14,774 bases of DNA. Origin: Halobacteriales archaeon QS_9_70_65. GTDB lineage: Archaea; Halobacteriota; Halobacteria; Halobacteriales; Haloarculaceae. Each line of letters begins with the position of its first letter. Position 1 is the stretch's first letter. This document shows positions 4,851 through 12,031 of the stretch, in pieces. The stretch is taken from assembly GCA_003023535.1 (NCBI GenBank), contig PXSC01000043.1:1-14774 (forward strand). The letters are read 5' to 3'. Both the position numbers and the translations under genes were made by a program. A model generated the notes under the pieces. That model did no database searches. It had not been told where the DNA came from and saw only the letters and a program-made list of their open reading frames with translations.

Positions 4851-7043
4851 TCAGTCGTCGGCCGGGGCGGCATCGGCGTCGGCGCCGGCGCCGGCGCCAG
4901 CGTCGGCCGCGGCGACGGTCGCGCCGCCGGCCTCCAGCGCCTCGACGACCAGCTCCGCGACGTCGACGATCTCGATGTCCTCCTCGAAGCCGCCGGTCTT
5001 GCGGCCGTCCTCGTACATGGTCATGCACATCGGGCAGGCGACGACGAACTTCTCGACGGCGGCGCCGGCGTCGGTGTCCTCCAGGGCCTCACGGAGCCGC
5101 TCCTCGCTTGGCTTTTCGTCCTGTTCGTTGTCGAGCCACAGCCCGCCGCCGCCGCCGCCGCAGCAGTAGGAGTTCGCCCGGTTGCGCGGCATCTCCTGGA
5201 GCTCGCAGCCGGTCGCCCGGACCAGCTCCCGCGGCGCCTCGTACTCGTCGTTGAACCGCCCGAGGTGACAGGGGTCGTGGTAGGTGACCGTGTAATCGAG
5301 CTCGTCGCCGGACAGCCCCAGGGCGTCGACGCCGACCAGCTCCTCGACGGCCTGCGTCCAGTGGTACACGTCCACCTCGCCGTCGCGGTTCCAGTAGCCG
5401 TCGACGGCGAACTCCATCATCGGGTCGTCGGCGAACTCCGCGAAGTCGACCTCGGGGTACTCGTTTTTGAACGTGTTGTAGGAGTGGGGGTCCGTACAGA
5501 CGATCGTCTCGTAGTCGCACTCCCGGAAACTGTCGACGAGCGTGCCGGCCTGCTCGACGAAGAGGAACTCCTCGCCGATGCGGCGGACGTCGTTGCCGTC
5601 GTACACCTCGTCCTCGTAGAGGATACCGACGGAGACGTCGGCGTGTTCGAAGATTCGGGCCAGCGAGCGGGCGACCTGCTTGTTGCGCTCGTCGTAGCTG
5701 GGGTAATCGCCGACGTACCAGAGGTACTCGACGGACGCCTCGCGGGCGTCGGCCACGTCGAACGCCAGCTCGTCGGTCCAGTCGCCGCGGTCGGACGGCG
5801 AGTCGCCGAAGGTGTTGCCCTTCTGCATCACGTTCTGGAAGGTATCCTGCAGTTCCGGCCGAACGTCGCCTTGGTCGACGGCCTGGCGGTTCAGCCGGGT
5901 GAAGCTCTTGAGGTGCTCGATCTCGACCGGGCAGGCGTCCATGCAGGCCATACAGGCCATGCAGGACTCCATCGTCTCGGTGTCGATGACGCCGCCGCCG
6001 TCGGCGATGATCTCTTTCGGCTCGCCGCCGGCGTCGACGGATCGGCGGTACTCCTTCAGGTCGAGGATGACGTCCCGGGGGTCGAGGTTCCGGCCGGAGG
6101 CCTTCGCCGGACAGACCGCCGAACAGCGGCCGCACTTCGTGCAGGCGTCCTGGTCGAGCAGCTCCTTCCAGGAGAAGTCGTCGATGGACTCGGCGTTGGT
6201 CGCGTCGAGGTCCGAGGGGACGCCCGGCAGGCGGGCGCCGGCCTTCTCGTCGCGCGTGACGACGTTGGCGAACGACGAGAACATGTGGAACGGCTTGGCG
6301 TAGGGGATGGCGGCGATGAAGACGAACGCCAAAAGTGAGTGCGACCACCAGGCGACGGGGTAGACGGCGGCGGCCATCGATTTGTCCATGCCGGCGGCGG
6401 CGAAGCCGACGGCGACGGCCGTCCCGACGAAGCTGACCGACTCGGGGCCCTGTCCGAGGATGCGCAGCCCCTCCAGCAGGAAGCCGCCGACTCCCAGCAG
6501 GAACAGCGACCACACGAGGAAGGCGTCCTCCCAGTTGGTGTGTTTGCCCCACAGCCGTTCCTTGCGGACGGCGTAGCGGCGCCACAGCGCCACCCCCAGT
6601 CCGACGACGAACAGCAACCCGAGGGCGTCGGTCACCAGCTGATAGGACAGATAGAAGTCGCCGACCCAGAACGACTCGCCGGTCGCCACCTGGTAGATGT
6701 CGAGGTCGATAAAGAGGATCGTCGTCGCGATGAGCAGCGTCAAAAAGCCCCAGAGGATGAACGCGTGCATCAGCCCGCCGACCAGGTCGCGGTTGAACTG
6801 CTTTTCGTTCGAGGCGATCACCTTCGCCGCCGAGGCGACCCGCCCTGGCAGGTCGTCGAGGCGGTCGAACCAGTCTTCCGTTCCCTCGGCGTAGCGGGCG
6901 AACCGCCCGTAGATGCCGACGGCGGCGACGAGAACCGTCAGGGTGGCGAGAAAGTAAAATACCACCTTCTGGACCGGGCCGATCTGCCAGAAGGTATCCC
7001 GGGCGACGTCGCCGCCCGCCTGCAACGGAAGCGCCGATGGCAT
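4851..7043 (-). CDS. Membrane-anchored HdrD/FadF-like Fe-S oxidoreductase (putative ETF:menaquinone oxidoreductase), 730 aa
   Basis: The N-terminal NarI-like membrane domain has helices at about 25-45, 88-112, 132-152, 172-192, 203-218 and 228-248, with H93, H235 and H253 as possible haem ligands. Two ferredoxin-type 4Fe-4S motifs follow: CTKCGRCSAVCP (C301, C304, C307, C311) and CMACMACMDACP (C361, C364, C367, C371). The C-terminal half is HdrD-like. Its second CCG domain is complete: HDPCHLGR (C592), SYCCGGG (C627, C628) and ACPMCMTMYEDG (C670, C673). The first CCG region reads DPHSYNTFKNEYP where CPHC is expected and has lost its cysteines. Domain order and length fit FadF/EMO-type proteins, which pass electrons from electron-transfer flavoprotein to menaquinone. 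That role is inferred; no etf or acyl-CoA dehydrogenase gene is in the window. An Ala/Gly/Asp-rich tail (about 707-730) is probably disordered. A TATA-like box lies 27 bp before the ATG. Confidence 0.88.
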   Translation of the reverse strand: MPSALPLQAGGDVARDTFWQIGPVQKVVFYFLATLTVLVAAVGIYGRFARYAEGTEDWFDRLDDLPGRVASAAKVIASNEKQFNRDLVGGLMHAFILWGFLTLLIATTILFIDLDIYQVATGESFWVGDFYLSYQLVTDALGLLFVVGLGVALWRRYAVRKERLWGKHTNWEDAFLVWSLFLLGVGGFLLEGLRILGQGPESVSFVGTAVAVGFAAAGMDKSMAAAVYPVAWWSHSLLAFVFIAAIPYAKPFHMFSSFANVVTRDEKAGARLPGVPSDLDATNAESIDDFSWKELLDQDACTKCGRCSAVCPAKASGRNLDPRDVILDLKEYRRSVDAGGEPKEIIADGGGVIDTETMESCMACMACMDACPVEIEHLKSFTRLNRQAVDQGDVRPELQDTFQNVMQKGNTFGDSPSDRGDWTDELAFDVADAREASVEYLWYVGDYPSYDERNKQVARSLARIFEHADVSVGILYEDEVYDGNDVRRIGEEFLFVEQAGTLVDSFRECDYETIVCTDPHSYNTFKNEYPEVDFAEFADDPMMEFAVDGYWNRDGEVDVYHWTQAVEELVGVDALGLSGDELDYTVTYHDPCHLGRFNDEYEAPRELVRATGCELQEMPRNRANSYCCGGGGGGLWLDNEQDEKPSEERLREALEDTDAGAAVEKFVVACPMCMTMYEDGRKTGGFEEDIEIVDVAELVVEALEAGGATVAAADAGAGAGADADAAPADD

Positions 7044-7065
7044 ACGGATGAACGGGGACGTATCC

Positions 7066-7074
7066 GCTTAAGCC
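7066..7074 (-). promoter_or_regulatory. TATA-like box of the Fe-S oxidoreductase gene
   Basis: GGCTTAAGC on the minus strand is centred 27 bp before the ATG at 7043, which fits a leaderless transcript. Confidence 0.45.
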
Positions 7075-7214
7075 TTGTTACACCGGGTCGTGAGACCGCC
7101 GTACGGCGCGTTCACGGGCCGTCGGAGCCTCCGATTGCCGGGTCGTTCATGTCGCGCCGTGGGGGGCAGCCGCCGACGGCCCGACGGCCAGGGGCATCGC
7201 CGGGAGATTCCGTC

Positions 7215-7500
7215 TTGACCTCCGCCCACCCGTGAACGGGTGGGATTCCTTCGCGTCGGCAATCCCATAGGGAATGCCCACCGAAGGCAACGTTCCCTCC
7301 GTGCTGGCGGTACTCCGGTTTGCGGGCTCCGCTTCAGCCCATTTTGCAGGGGTTTAGTGTGCTTACCCGTTGCCGGGCTATCCGCTCGCGGCAACCTCGC
7401 GCCCAGTCTGGTGTCGCGGTGGCAAGTGCGGGCAGGCTCGCTTTTTGTTGCCGGAGACACCCATCCAACTCCGCGTTTCCCGACTTGCTTGTCACACGAT
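7215..7500 (-). mobile_element. Orphan IS200/IS605-type right end with possible omega-RNA-like segment
   Basis: On the minus strand the element ends GGAATCC (7250-7244), hairpin CCCACCCGT/ACGGGTGGG (7244-7225, perfect 9-bp arms) and CGGAGGTCAA (to 7215). This is the layout I recall for haloarchaeal tnpB elements. Further inside are a hairpin at 7278-7258 (GGCATTCCC with one mismatch), a GGGCT...AGCCC stem at 7340-7324 and CACTAAACCCCTGCAAAATGG. In IS605 elements this position encodes the omega-RNA scaffold that guides TnpB. No tnpB or tnpA frame precedes it, and all three minus frames give no recognisable zinc ribbon. The inner boundary is uncertain. Confidence 0.42.
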
Positions 7501-7516
7501 ACCATGCCCGATGACT

Positions 7517-7547
7517 AAAATGTGGGGGTTGCGGGCGAGCGACCCCC
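7517..7547 (-). terminator. Stem-loop with short T-run downstream of the small membrane protein gene
   Basis: GGGGGTTGC (7524-7532) pairs with GCGACCCCC (7539-7547) with one wobble around a six-base loop. On the minus strand the stem is followed by ACATTTTAG. It lies 68 bp past the stop of the 7615-8106 gene in the same direction and could end that transcript. It might equally be part of the IS605-like debris. Confidence 0.35.
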
Positions 7548-7572
7548 CGGTAGGTATTGCAATCTGCTGTCG

Positions 7573-7602
7573 CTTGCACCCACCGCGAACGGGCGGGCTT
7601 CC
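7573..7602 (-). repeat. Second, diverged copy of the IS605-like right-end hairpin
   Basis: The minus strand reads GGAAGCCCGCCCGTTCGCGG then TGGGTGCAAG, closely similar to GGAATCCCACCCGTTCACGG then GTGGGCGGAG at 7250-7221. The changes spoil part of the stem. It lies only about 12 bp beyond the stop of the small membrane protein gene. Confidence 0.4.
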
Positions 7603-7614
7603 GCTCGCTATGTG

Positions 7615-8106
7615 TCAAATCTCCCGCGTCAGGCCGTCCCGGAGGTCCCGGCCGAAGTAGTTGCCGACGGCACCGACGAGCGCGCCGGCGCCGCCGGCGA
7701 CGGCCGCCAGCGGCGCGCCGATGCCGCCCAGCGCCGCGATGACCACATAGCCCACTAGCGCGCTGGCGCCGAACGCGAGGCCGCCTGCGACGGTGGTTTC
7801 GAGGTAGCGCCGTCGCTCGGAAACCAGCCCGAACAGGAACGCCGCGGCGAAGACGCCGAGCAGGCCCACCCCCGGAAGCGGGACGACGGCGTCGACGGCC
7901 ACCAGCCCGCCGACCGACAGCAGGAGCGCCGCGACGAAGGCCCGCGGCGAGAACAGCCGCTTCGCACGGCCGCCGACCCGCTGACGGAGTCCCGCCTCCT
8001 CGGTAGTCCCCGGGTCGGAGGCCTCCTCGCCGAGTTCGACCTCGAACTCGGTGCCGACCTCGCTCTCGGCGGTGCGCTCGCGGGTCCGGGTTCGGTCGCC
8101 GCTCAT
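7615..8106 (-). CDS. Small four-helix membrane protein of unknown function, 163 aa
   Basis: An acidic, charged N-terminal region of about 50 residues (TAESEVGTEFEVELGEEAS and neighbours) precedes hydrophobic segments at about 56-73, 79-96, 105-124 and 127-148. The last is rich in Gly and Ala with spacing typical of tightly packed helices (GGAGALVGAVGNYFG). The C-terminus is short and charged. I recognise no catalytic motif and no family with confidence; it resembles small haloarchaeal conserved membrane proteins. An in-frame ATG exists at 8190, but it would run into the gatD promoter and start, so the ATG at 8106 is preferred. It also has an AT-containing box about 26 bp upstream. The gene is divergent from gatD with an 82-bp shared promoter region. 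Confidence 0.75.
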   Translation of the reverse strand: MSGDRTRTRERTAESEVGTEFEVELGEEASDPGTTEEAGLRQRVGGRAKRLFSPRAFVAALLLSVGGLVAVDAVVPLPGVGLLGVFAAAFLFGLVSERRRYLETTVAGGLAFGASALVGYVVIAALGGIGAPLAAVAGGAGALVGAVGNYFGRDLRDGLTREI

Positions 8107-8127
8107 GACGGAGCGAGGGCTCCCAGC

Positions 8128-8165
8128 GGTATCGGTCTTTCCCAGCAGAACGGTGGCTTTCAAGG
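8128..8165. promoter_or_regulatory. Divergent promoter region between the membrane protein gene and gatD
   Basis: On the plus strand GGCTTTCAAGG (8156-8166) is centred about 29 bp before the ATG at 8189. On the minus strand CCGATACC (8135-8128) is centred about 26 bp before the ATG at 8106. The spacing favours 8189 over 8183 as the gatD start. Confidence 0.35.
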
Positions 8166-8188
8166 GCGCGCGGCCGGTACGGATGGAC

Positions 8189-9433
8189 ATGAATCCAGGG
8201 GACCGCGTCCGGGTCGATCGCGACGCCGCCAGCTACGAGGGCGTGCTCATGCCGTCGACGACCGACGACCACCTCGTCGTCAAACTCGATGGCGGCTACA
8301 ACGTCGGGGTCGACCGCGCCGACGCCGACGTGGACGTACTCGAGGCCGACACCTACGACGTGGGCGAACCGGGCGACGCCGACGGCACCTCCGAAATTAC
8401 CTTCGACGACGAGTTGCCGACCGTCGCGCTCATTTCGACGGGCGGGACCATCGCCTCGACGGTCGACTACCGGACCGGCGCCGTCACCGCCCAGTTCGAC
8501 GCCGAGGACGTCCTGCGTGCGGTGCCGGAACTGGCGGGTCGGGCGAACTACCGCGGCCGCGTCGTCGCCAACATCCTCTCGGAGAACATGACGCCCGACG
8601 TGTGGGTCGACCTCGCGGCGGCGGTCCACGAGGAGATTCAGCGCGGCGCCGACGGCGTCGTCGTGATGCACGGCACCGACACGATGCAGTACACCGCCTC
8701 GGCGCTATCGTTCACCCTGGAGACGCCGGTGCCGGTCGTGTTCACCGGCAGCCAGCGGTCGGCCGACCGGCCCTCCTCGGACAACGTCATGAACGCCGTC
8801 TGCGCCGTCGAGGCCGCGGCCGCCGACCACTCGGAGGTGCTCGTCTGCATGCACGCCGGCGAGTCCGACGACCGCTGTGCGCTGCACCGCGGCACCCGGG
8901 TCCGGAAGAACCACACCTCCCGGCGGGACGCCTTCGAGACGGTCGGCGCCGAGCCGGTCGGCGAAGTCGCCTGGGAGAGCGGCGACGTCTCCTTCCGGCG
9001 GCCCGTCGCCGCCCGCGGCGAGGGCGACCCCGCCCTCGAGGCCGACCTCGAGCGGGACGTCGAACTGCTGAAGTTCGTCCCCGGGGCCGGGCCGGCGGCG
9101 CTGGAGGCCGTCGCCGACGCCGAGGGGGTCGTCCTCGAGGGGACCGGCCTCGGCCACGTCGACACCACCTGGGTCGACCGCATCGAGGAACTGATCGACG
9201 ACGGCACGACGGTCGCGATGACGAGTCAGTGTCTGGAGGGCCGCGTCTGCGACCGGGTGTACGACACCGGCCGGGACCTGCTGTCGGCCGGCGTCGTCGA
9301 GGCCGGCGACACGCTGCCCGGAACGGCGTACGTAAAGCTGATGTGGGCGCTGGCCAACGCCGACGACCCCGCGGCGACGATGCGTCGGTCGGTCGCCGGC
9401 GAACTGCAGGAGCGGTCGGTACCGTGGACGTGA
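8189..9433 (+). CDS. gatD: Glutamyl-tRNA(Gln) amidotransferase subunit D
   Basis: GatD is the asparaginase-like subunit of the archaeal GatDE amidotransferase. It releases ammonia from glutamine so that GatE can convert Glu-tRNA(Gln) to Gln-tRNA(Gln). The N-terminal barrel-like region (about 1-75, MNPGDRVRVDRD onward) is typical of GatD and absent from plain asparaginases. The asparaginase core has VALISTGGTIAS (about 79-90), VVMHGTDTMQYTASAL (about 158-173) and FTGSQRSADRPSSDN. The catalytic set T87, T163, D164 and K240 can be placed, with spacings that match the Pyrococcus protein as I recall it. At 414 residues the length is normal. ATG at 8189 is chosen from the MNPGDRV start of relatives and the TATA spacing; ATG at 8183 would add two residues. 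gatE is not in the window. The next gene overlaps its end by 10 bases. Confidence 0.96.
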   Translation: MNPGDRVRVDRDAASYEGVLMPSTTDDHLVVKLDGGYNVGVDRADADVDVLEADTYDVGEPGDADGTSEITFDDELPTVALISTGGTIASTVDYRTGAVTAQFDAEDVLRAVPELAGRANYRGRVVANILSENMTPDVWVDLAAAVHEEIQRGADGVVVMHGTDTMQYTASALSFTLETPVPVVFTGSQRSADRPSSDNVMNAVCAVEAAAADHSEVLVCMHAGESDDRCALHRGTRVRKNHTSRRDAFETVGAEPVGEVAWESGDVSFRRPVAARGEGDPALEADLERDVELLKFVPGAGPAALEAVADAEGVVLEGTGLGHVDTTWVDRIEELIDDGTTVAMTSQCLEGRVCDRVYDTGRDLLSAGVVEAGDTLPGTAYVKLMWALANADDPAATMRRSVAGELQERSVPWT

Positions 9434-10341
9434 CGGTCGACGTCGCGGTCCGACAGGCCCGCCCCGGGGACCGCGAGGCGGTCGCCGCCTTCACCGAAGA
9501 CACCTTCCCGGAGCTGGGCGGCGACTACATCCCCGACGTGTTCGAAGAGTGGGTCGAAACGGACGGCCCCGACCAGCGCACCCTCGTGGCGGCCGTCGAC
9601 GGCCGGCCGGTCGGGCTGCTTCAGGCGGTGCTGCTGTCGGACCGTGAGGCGTGGGCCCAGGGGATGCGCGTCGCCCCGGAGTTCCGCGGCGCCTCGGTCA
9701 GTCCCGACCTGAGCCACGCCGCCTTCGAGTGGGCGGCCGATCGGGGGGCGACCGTCTGCCGGAACATGGTCTTCTCCTGGAACGCCGCCGGCCTGGGGCA
9801 GTCCCGGGCGGTCGGCTTCGAGCCCGCCACCGAGTTCCGCTGGCTCGAGCCGGAGCCCGACCCGGACGCCGACCCCGGGCTCGCGGTCAGTCGCGACCCG
9901 GCCGTCGCTTGGGGTACCTTCCACGGCAGCGACGCCGACCGCCACCTCCGGGGGCTGGGGCTGGACCTCGAGGAATCGTGGGCGCTGGCCGAGATCGACG
10001 AACACCGGCTCGGGGCGGCGGAGTCGGCGCTGGCTCTCCACGACGGTGACCGCCGGCGGGCGATGAGCTACCGGACGCGGACCTTCGAGCGGGAGACCGA
10101 CGACGGCGTCGCGGAGACGTGGGCCGAGTACGGCGTCGCCGCCTGGGACGACCACGAGGCGCTGTCGGCGCTGGCGGCGGCCGTCGCCGCCGACGCCGCC
10201 GCCGCCGGCGCCGACCGGGCGCGAGTGTTGGTCCCGGAGACGCCGCGGCACGTCTCCGACGCCGCTTACGCCCGGGTGCCGTTCGCCGACGACCCGGACT
10301 TCGTCCTGGAACGGGACCTGACCGGCTACGGCGAGCGGTGA
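9424..10341 (+). CDS. GNAT-family N-acetyltransferase, about 305 aa
   Basis: The N-terminal half follows the GNAT order: VAVRQARPGDREAVAAFTED (about 7-26), a strand TLVAAVDGRPVGLLQAVLL (about 53-71), then MRVAPEFRGASVSPDL (about 81-96), which corresponds to the acetyl-CoA pyrophosphate-binding loop and helix, and VCRNMVFSWNAAGLGQSRAVGFEPATEFRWLE (about 116-147). The second half lacks a clear motif but contains a strand/helix pattern (ARVLVPETPRHVSDAAYARVPF) suggesting a degenerate second GNAT fold. The substrate is unknown. The start is either GTG 9424 (10-base overlap, with AGGAG ending 11 bases upstream) or GTG 9430 (GTGA overlap with the gatD stop). Either way it is translated from the gatD message. 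The gene is intact, and its last 16 bases overlap the end of an opposing pseudogene. Confidence 0.85.
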   Translation: MDVTVDVAVRQARPGDREAVAAFTEDTFPELGGDYIPDVFEEWVETDGPDQRTLVAAVDGRPVGLLQAVLLSDREAWAQGMRVAPEFRGASVSPDLSHAAFEWAADRGATVCRNMVFSWNAAGLGQSRAVGFEPATEFRWLEPEPDPDADPGLAVSRDPAVAWGTFHGSDADRHLRGLGLDLEESWALAEIDEHRLGAAESALALHDGDRRRAMSYRTRTFERETDDGVAETWAEYGVAAWDDHEALSALAAAVAADAAAAGADRARVLVPETPRHVSDAAYARVPFADDPDFVLERDLTGYGER

Positions 10342-10679
10342 CCGGCTACGGGCCCACGAGCCGACCGCGACGGCGCCGTCATCGGTGCCACGGTGGTTGC
10401 GGTGCAGCCGTCCTCGTTCTCGAAGGTGTGAGTCAGCGTGGTCGACTCCCCGTCGACGGCGACCGTCACCTCGTACTCGCCGGCCTCCTCGAAGGGCGGG
10501 AGTTCGACGCCGAACTCGGCATCGGGGGTCCGACTCGCCGAGTAGACGGGGTCCAGGCCGTCCGCGAGCGCCCCGATCTCGACGACGACCGCGTGGCCGG
10601 TGCCGTCCCGGTCGACGACGTTCGGGTGCGTCCGGCTGTCGTCCGCTCCCGATCCGCTACGGCCTGCCGTCGGGAAGGG
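10326..10679 (-). pseudogene. C-terminal remnant of a probable secreted beta-domain protein
   Basis: A frame of 117 codons is open on the minus strand but has no ATG, GTG or TTG near its beginning, and an in-frame TGA (10682-10680) closes it upstream. Its composition is that of a real haloarchaeal protein: ADDSRTHPNVVDRDGTGHAV, VVVEIGALADGLDPVY, FGVELPPFEEAGEYEVTVAV and LTHTFENEDGCTATTV. The alternating strands and the GEYEVTVAVDGES type of segment resemble Ig-like domains of secreted haloarchaeal lipoproteins. Upstream DNA (10683-10911) shows no signal peptide or continuing frame. The last 20 or so residues look random, so the true end may also be altered. Function is unknown. Confidence 0.5.
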
Positions 10680-10911
10680 TCAGAGAAGCAGGCTGGCCGC
10701 CACCGACCGCGTGGAGGACTACACACCGGGCGACACCGTGCGGCATCGGGCGGGGTAGACGTCCTCCGGTCCGGTAGCGGCCGCCGCACCGGGAGACCGA
10801 CGGCGACGGCAGCGCTTCGAGATCGGAGCAGAGCCCCCGTGATGCCGGCCCGAGACCCGGGTCGCGCCCGGCGACGTGCCGGCCCGACGCTCCGGCTCGC
10901 CGGTCCCGCCG
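10680..10911. other. Gene-free stretch between the remnant and the SAMP-like gene
   Basis: Together with the pseudogene this makes a 570-bp interval without an intact gene. 10680-10911 holds several stop codons in the frame of the remnant, no stem with a T-run and no RNA gene I can recognise. It is probably decayed coding DNA of the upstream part of the same gene. Confidence 0.4.
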
Positions 10912-11196
10912 CTACCGGCCGCCGCCGCTGACGGGCGGGAACAGCGCCAGCTCGTCGCCCTCCTCGAGGACGGTGTCGAGGCCGTCGTCCCGGACGAAGG
11001 GGTCGTGCTCGTTGCGGAGCACGCGGATGTGGTCGCGGATCTCGCCCTCGTCGTCGAGCACCTCGGCCTCGAGTTCGGGGTGGGCCGCCAGCAGCTGCTC
11101 GAAGGCGTCGCCGAACGTGTCGCCCGGGGCGGCGTCGACGATTACACGTCTCGACTCCGCCGCCTCGGCGAGGTTCGCGAAGAGTCGCCACTCCAT
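10912..11196 (-). CDS. SAMP1/MoaD-type ubiquitin-like small modifier protein, 94 aa
   Basis: The protein has the beta-grasp fold of MoaD and SAMP1: [20 protein letters not shown] (1-20), a helix [20 protein letters not shown] (about 28-47), [19 protein letters not shown] (about 55-73) and the terminal [15 protein letters not shown] (about 78-92). Relatives are activated by the E1-like enzyme UbaA at a C-terminal Gly-Gly. They then either carry sulfur for molybdopterin or tRNA thiolation or are conjugated to lysines of target proteins. Here the C-terminus reads VSGGGR, so an extra Gly-Arg follows the usual end. Either a protease trims it or activation is impaired. The gene is 25 bp downstream of the alpha/beta hydrolase on the same strand and probably shares its message. 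Confidence 0.9.
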   Translation of the reverse strand: MEWRLFANLAEAAESRRVIVDAAPGDTFGDAFEQLLAAHPELEAEVLDDEGEIRDHIRVLRNEHDPFVRDDGLDTVLEEGDELALFPPVSGGGR

Positions 11197-11221
11197 GTCG
11201 GCGCTGGGGTCGTGGCGGTCT

Positions 11222-11923
11222 TCAGCCTGTCGTCGACAGCAGCCGGTCCCGGTAGGCGCGGTAGACCGCCTCGTCGAAGACGAGCCGGAGGTGTCCCCGG
11301 CCGTCGACCGTCCGGTTCTCGTCGTCGTCGCGGCGGACGTCGTCGGGGAGCCGGGCGCGGCGCGGCCCGACGACGAGCGGGTCGAAGCGACTCCGGACGG
11401 CGGTGTACCGGACGCCGGCCGGCGTCGGGTCGTCGTTGAGCGTTCCGAGGAACTCGCTGCCGGGGACCATGTCGCGGCCGCCCGGGGTCCGCGCGGCCAG
11501 CCGGGCGGCCCGGGTGCCCTGGTGCGGCGTCCCGAGGGTCACGAGCCCGCGAGCCTGCGGTGTCGCCGACAGCTCCTCCAGCGCCCACCGCGCGGCGAGC
11601 CCGCCCATCGAGTGGGCGACGACGTCGACCGGCCGGCCGCGGGCGTCGAAGACGGACTCGAGGGCCGCCGCGACGTCGGCGGCGTACTCGCGTGGGGAGC
11701 CGCGAGCCTGCCCGACCCGGTCGCCGAGGCTGACGGTGTGGAGGTCCGCCTCGCCGTAGCCGTCGGCCCGGAGGTAGCCCTTGAGCCGCCGCCACCACGG
11801 CGTCTCGCCGGTGTCGGCGAAGCCGTGGACGAGCACGACCGGCCGGCGGTCGACGCCGACCGCCTCCGGCCGGAGTCCCGCCGCGTCCCGCCGGAGCAGC
11901 CCCCGTCGGTCCGTCGCGTCCAT
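11222..11923 (-). CDS. Alpha/beta-hydrolase, lipase/esterase-like, 233 aa
   Basis: The fold markers occur in order: [18 protein letters not shown] (about 27-44, oxyanion-hole HGF), the nucleophile elbow AHSMGG (about 103-108, S105), [11 protein letters not shown] (about 127-137), the acid in SRFDPLVV (D181) and the base in [14 protein letters not shown] (H211). The catalytic triad is therefore complete. [17 protein letters not shown] and the GTPHQGT motif are typical of triacylglycerol lipase or PGAP1-like esterases. There is no signal peptide or membrane segment, so it should be cytosolic. The substrate is unknown. The start ATG at 11923 has a clear TATA-like box 28 bp upstream. The SAMP1-like gene follows 25 bp downstream. 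Confidence 0.88.
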   Translation of the reverse strand: MDATDRRGLLRRDAAGLRPEAVGVDRRPVVLVHGFADTGETPWWRRLKGYLRADGYGEADLHTVSLGDRVGQARGSPREYAADVAAALESVFDARGRPVDVVAHSMGGLAARWALEELSATPQARGLVTLGTPHQGTRAARLAARTPGGRDMVPGSEFLGTLNDDPTPAGVRYTAVRSRFDPLVVGPRRARLPDDVRRDDDENRTVDGRGHLRLVFDEAVYRAYRDRLLSTTG

Positions 11924-11945
11924 ACCGTCGGTCGGCGGCCGACGG

Positions 11946-11957
11946 AGTATACCTTTT
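11946..11957 (-). promoter_or_regulatory. TATA-like box of the hydrolase gene
   Basis: The minus strand reads AAAAGGTATACT, centred 28 bp before the ATG at 11923. It is one of the clearest promoter candidates in the window, in the 108-bp region divergent with tgtA. Confidence 0.55.
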
Positions 11958-11997
11958 CGCCGCGAGTCGCCGGCGGTACGACTGTTCCCCGTGACGC

Positions 11998-12008
11998 AAC
12001 CCTTACCG
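11998..12008 (+). promoter_or_regulatory. TATA-like box of tgtA
   Basis: CAACCCTTACC is centred about 29 bp before the ATG at 12032. It is a weak sequence match supported by position. Confidence 0.35.
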
Positions 12009-12031
12009 CCGTCGGCGCGGAACGGCCGGTG

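Larger units (their letters stand above)
7044..7614. other. 571-bp gene-free interval with IS605-like ends and stem-loops
   Basis: No intact gene is seen. 7044-7214 holds the Fe-S gene promoter and otherwise nothing I can name. 7215-7500 holds an IS605-like right end with structured DNA on its inner side. 7517-7547 is a stem-loop, and 7573-7602 is a second copy of the right-end hairpin. The peptide readable at 7505-7068 on the minus strand is basic, rich in Arg, Pro and Ser, and runs straight through the hairpins, so it is not taken as a gene. Confidence 0.65.

Noticed and set aside
4533..6338. Long open frame (601 codons) on the plus strand opposite the Fe-S gene
   Set aside because: It is a Val/Asp-rich antisense shadow common in high-GC genomes, while the minus strand encodes a clear multi-domain Fe-S protein.
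7068..7505. Reading 7505-7068 (-) as a TnpB C-terminal fragment
   Set aside because: No zinc-ribbon CxxC pairs or TnpB catalytic motifs appear in any of the three frames; the DNA is better seen as a non-coding right end.
8051..8188. A longer GatD starting at 8051
   Set aside because: The added residues cross the divergent promoter and lack acidic composition, and relatives start at MNPGD.
10119..10931. Plus-strand frame of 270 codons after the acetyltransferase
   Set aside because: It begins inside the acetyltransferase in another frame, is Arg-rich, and overlaps the SAMP-like gene end; the minus-strand remnant explains the coding signal better.
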